Shown: one piece after another, positions 61,668 to 64,000 of the stretch | Layout: each line of letters starts with the position of its first letter | Numbering within the stretch: position 1 is the first letter of the stretch | Program-made: the position numbers and the translations under genes | Notes under the pieces: model-generated | The model's database searches: none | What the model was told of the DNA's origin: nothing | Seen by the model: only the letters and a program-made list of their open reading frames with translations | Assembly: GCA_035710745.1 (NCBI GenBank) | Contig: DASTCX010000003.1 | Coordinates: 145,979-209,978, forward strand | DNA: 64,000 nucleotides | Direction of reading: 5' to 3' | DNA from: Candidatus Eremiobacteraceae bacterium | GTDB taxonomy: Bacteria > Vulcanimicrobiota > Vulcanimicrobiia > Eremiobacterales > Eremiobacteraceae

Positions 61668-61853
61668 CTACTCTTTCTCCCAATCCTTGCGCTGGCGCGC
61701 CTTGCGATCGAGCGCTTTCTTCTTCTCGGCGAGCGATTTGGAAACGGACGCGTGCGCGTTGATGGGCGTGGCGGGCCGGACCGCACGCTTGCGCTGTATC
61801 TCGATGCGCCGCTCGATTTCCGCGATCTTCGCCTTCGTGACGCGCTTCTTCAT
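61668..61853 (-). CDS. Small basic helical protein
   Basis: The product is 61 residues from ATG 61853 (ATG 61874 adds seven residues). It is almost entirely charged and helical: KKRVTKAKIAEIERRIEIQRKRA, then SVSKSLAEKKKALDRKARQRKDWEKE, with no Cys and no hydrophobic core. Such small basic proteins are often RNA- or ribosome-associated. No family is recognised. It is divergent from the DinG helicase gene and separated from it by 98 nt. Confidence 0.5.
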   Translation of the reverse strand: MKKRVTKAKIAEIERRIEIQRKRAVRPATPINAHASVSKSLAEKKKALDRKARQRKDWEKE

Positions 61854-61951
61854 GGGGCAGACCGATTGTGGCACGCCGGAGCGGGCGACCTTCCGGAGTC
61901 TCGGCGACCGTCGAAGGGCCTCGAACGTCCGTTCGTTAAGCCTGCTGGCCC

Positions 61952-63874
61952 ATGCTGACCATCGACGAGGTGCTCGGCGAAGGCGGCCGTATAGCCGCCG
62001 CGCTTTCGGATTACGAGCATCGCCCGCAGCAGACCGCGATGGCGAAACTCGTCCACCGAGGTCTGCTCGAGCAAATGCACGTGCTCGTCGAAGCCGGCAC
62101 GGGCACGGGCAAATCGTTCGGCTACCTCGTGCCGGCGCTGCTCTCGGGCCAACGCGTCGTCGTATCGACCGCTACGCTCGCGCTCCAAGACCAGCTCATC
62201 AACAAAGATATCCCGCTCCTGCTGCGCGCGCTAGAGAGCAAGGCGCTCGTCGTGCAGCTCAAAGGCCGTTCGAACTACATCTGTCGCGACAAGCTCGAGG
62301 CGATGCGGCGCCAGCTCGTCCTCGCGCGATCGCCGGAAGAAGTCGCCGTGTTCGATTGGGCGGAGCGGACGCAGACCGGCGACCGGGCTGAGCTCGACTT
62401 CGTACCGTCGCCGCGCTTGTGGGCCGATCTCGATACCGATGCCGACGACTGCATCATGGAGGCCTGCGATTTCTTCGGGCCGGAACGCTGCCATCACATG
62501 CGCGCGCGCGAGGAAGCGCGGTACGCGAACATCATCGTCGTCAACCACGCGCTGTTCTTCCTCGACCTCGCGATGGGCGGCGGCCTGATCCCGCCGTACG
62601 ACTACGCCGTGCTCGACGAGGCGCACCAAGTCGATCAATGGGCGACGGCCGCGTTCTCGTCGTCCGTATCGCGCGCGAGCGTCGGACGGTTGCTGCGGAA
62701 GATACAGCGGCAGTACGTGTTCGACGAGCGCCTCGCGGCCGAGCTCGGCGAATCGGCCGACAACCTTTCTTCCGCTCTCGCGCGCGGCGCGTCGAACCGC
62801 TACCGCCTCGACCGCAATCCGCACGCCCTCGAGCTCATGGATCCGCTCCAGCGCGCGCTTTACCGGACGGAGAACTGGATCGAAGAGCGGTGGAAGAAGA
62901 ACGCGCGCTTCCCGACGCTCGACGAACAAATCCTCGAGCGCAAGCGCGACCTGCTCACGCGTGCGGTCGTGGCGCAGACGCAGACGATCGAGCGCCTGCG
63001 TCTTGACGGCGAAGACTGGATCTGCTGGGCGGAGCGGGTCGGCGAGCCGCGCGATTCTTACGCGGCGCTATGCGCGCCGGTCGCCGTCGCGCCGTTGCTT
63101 CGCGATCTTCTGTTCGAAAAGGCGCGAAGCGTCGTCTTGACGAGCGCGACGATCGCGGTCGGCGGCGACTTCGGATACCTGCGACGGCAAGTCGGTTTAT
63201 CGACGTCGCCTGCCGACGAGCTCGTCGTCGATTCGCCCTTCGACTACCCGAGCCAAGCGATGCTCTACCTGCCCGAGCGGCATCTCGATCCGCGCGATCC
63301 GCGCTTCGCGCTCGACGCGGCGCCCGTGATCGCCGATATCCTCGACGCGACGAACGGGCGCGCATTCGTGCTCTTCACAAGCAACGCCGTGCTGCGCACG
63401 GTCTCCGATCTCATCACGCCGCGTCTGCCGTTCCGATGCCGGACGCAAGGCGATGCGCCGAAGGGGCGTCTCCTCGAATGGTTCCGCGCGGAGAGCAATC
63501 CCGTGCTCTTCGCGACATCGTCGTTCTGGGAAGGCGTCGATGTCGTCGGCGAAACGCTATCGTGCGTCATCATCGACCGTCTGCCGTTCCCGCCGCCCGA
63601 CGATCCGATCGTCGCCGCGCGCTCGATGCTGCTCGAAGAATCCGGCGTCGATCCGTTCGACGCGCTCATGGTGCCCGCTGCGATCGTCCGGTTGAAACAA
63701 GGACTCGGGCGGCTCATCCGCAGCCGTAGCGACCGCGGCCTCATGTGCATCCTTGACGGCAGACTGCAGACGAAGGCGTACGGGCGGCGCATCATGCAGG
63801 CGTTGCCGCCTGCAAAGCGAGTGCACTCGCTCGACGACGTCCGCTCGTTCTTGCAAGCGCCGGCTCCAGCATAG
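61952..63874 (+). CDS. DinG/XPD-type Fe-S ATP-dependent DNA helicase
   Basis: The product is 640 residues. Walker A is EAGTGTGKS (47-55), the DEAH box is LDEAHQ (221-226) and motif VI is QGLGRLIRSRSDRG. Four cysteines at 111, 167, 172 and 180 (YICRDK, DDCIMEACDFFGPERC) give the 4Fe-4S cluster pattern of DinG/XPD. HAVL-like VNHALFFLDLA and TSATI support the family. It should unwind DNA (5'-3') in repair or replication restart. No nuclease domain is fused. Spacing of the Cys residues is as in DinG. Confidence 0.93.
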   Translation: MLTIDEVLGEGGRIAAALSDYEHRPQQTAMAKLVHRGLLEQMHVLVEAGTGTGKSFGYLVPALLSGQRVVVSTATLALQDQLINKDIPLLLRALESKALVVQLKGRSNYICRDKLEAMRRQLVLARSPEEVAVFDWAERTQTGDRAELDFVPSPRLWADLDTDADDCIMEACDFFGPERCHHMRAREEARYANIIVVNHALFFLDLAMGGGLIPPYDYAVLDEAHQVDQWATAAFSSSVSRASVGRLLRKIQRQYVFDERLAAELGESADNLSSALARGASNRYRLDRNPHALELMDPLQRALYRTENWIEERWKKNARFPTLDEQILERKRDLLTRAVVAQTQTIERLRLDGEDWICWAERVGEPRDSYAALCAPVAVAPLLRDLLFEKARSVVLTSATIAVGGDFGYLRRQVGLSTSPADELVVDSPFDYPSQAMLYLPERHLDPRDPRFALDAAPVIADILDATNGRAFVLFTSNAVLRTVSDLITPRLPFRCRTQGDAPKGRLLEWFRAESNPVLFATSSFWEGVDVVGETLSCVIIDRLPFPPPDDPIVAARSMLLEESGVDPFDALMVPAAIVRLKQGLGRLIRSRSDRGLMCILDGRLQTKAYGRRIMQALPPAKRVHSLDDVRSFLQAPAPA

Positions 63875-63884
63875 ACTCTGGGGA

Positions 63885-63990
63885 GCGGTCGAGATTTATC
63901 TCGACCGGAGCCGACCTCGCATCGCGATCGATGGAGCGGACGACCTTGCCCTGACGACGAAAATGTAGCGGTCGAGCTTTAGCTCGACCG
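63885..63990. repeat. Two hairpin-repeat copies after the helicase gene
   Basis: 63885-63907 (AT-centre, GCGGTCGAGAT-TT-ATCTCGACCG) and 63968-63990 (GC-centre, GAGCT-TT-AGCTC) are each followed by GAGCCGACCT, so the unit seems to extend beyond the stem. A different neighbour sequence (GAGCCGACCTCGC) replaces the CCGCGG flank of other copies. Confidence 0.85.
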
Positions 63991-64000
63991 GAGCCGACCT

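Overview
The window is GC-rich, densely packed bacterial chromosome with no phage, insertion sequence, rRNA or CRISPR. Class III cyclase/NB-ARC regulators, virginiamycin-lyase-like propellers, a DUF5916 barrel, sedolisin, GH125 and two surface proteins sharing one C-terminal tail suggest a soil or rock-dwelling lineage of poorly cultured bacteria. My best guess is Candidatus Eremiobacterota (WPS-2) or a neighbour. This is inferred from gene style; no rRNA is present to test it. Many neighbouring genes overlap by 4 nt (ATGA/GTGA), so translational coupling is the norm.

Layout. 1-2949: the N-terminus of a DDAH-type hydrolase, DUF5069, a VOC protein, then an ArsR - AHSA1/SRPBCC - DUF899 operon behind a near-consensus promoter. 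3028-5731: a CcdC-like membrane protein and two lipoproteins, one a Vgb-like propeller. 5906-8430: a three-gene type IV pilin-like (PilV/PilW/PilX-like) operon with a structured leader. 8510-12938 (minus strand): a copper-type operon reading envelope protein - CopC - CopD/cytochrome c/thioredoxin-like fusion - His-rich permease. 13035-24648: membrane protein, sedolisin, DUF4242, cyclase/NB-ARC regulator, OsmC, surface protein A, DUF5916 barrel, ToxR-like TPR regulator, VOC. 25076-32273: a 1259-residue membrane-bound SARP/BTAD regulator, surface protein B (paralogue of A), a small HTH protein, a membrane-anchored esterase. 32351-35174: FAD monooxygenase and PQQ-type propeller.

35285-35632 is an initiator tRNA-Met interrupted by a 271-nt group I intron directly 5' of the anticodon. 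Then come DUF1028 + adenosine-deaminase-like genes, a lipoprotein, a coiled-coil protein and a small zinc ribbon. 38908-41522 is a metal-homeostasis unit: a DtxR operator, a DtxR regulator and a multicopper oxidase fused in one chain to a ZIP permease. 41697-53019: acetyl-CoA synthetase, SDR, a small Tat protein + amidase, an M48 protease, an MFS exporter and GH125. 53357-63874: cobalamin adenosyltransferase, two tandem SxxK hydrolases, a UBP zinc finger + DUF5996, a propeller, the tdh-kbl threonine operon and a DinG-type helicase.

A palindromic hairpin family (core GCGGTCGAGNT-NN-ANCTCGACCGC) occurs at least 18 times, always downstream of a gene end, with seven copies in an array at 53027-53356. 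Its stems differ by compensatory changes, so the hairpin itself appears to be kept. The items most worth following are the tRNA-fMet intron, the oxidase-ZIP fusion, the membrane-bound SARP regulator, the CopD/cytochrome c fusion lacking a canonical start, and the hairpin family.
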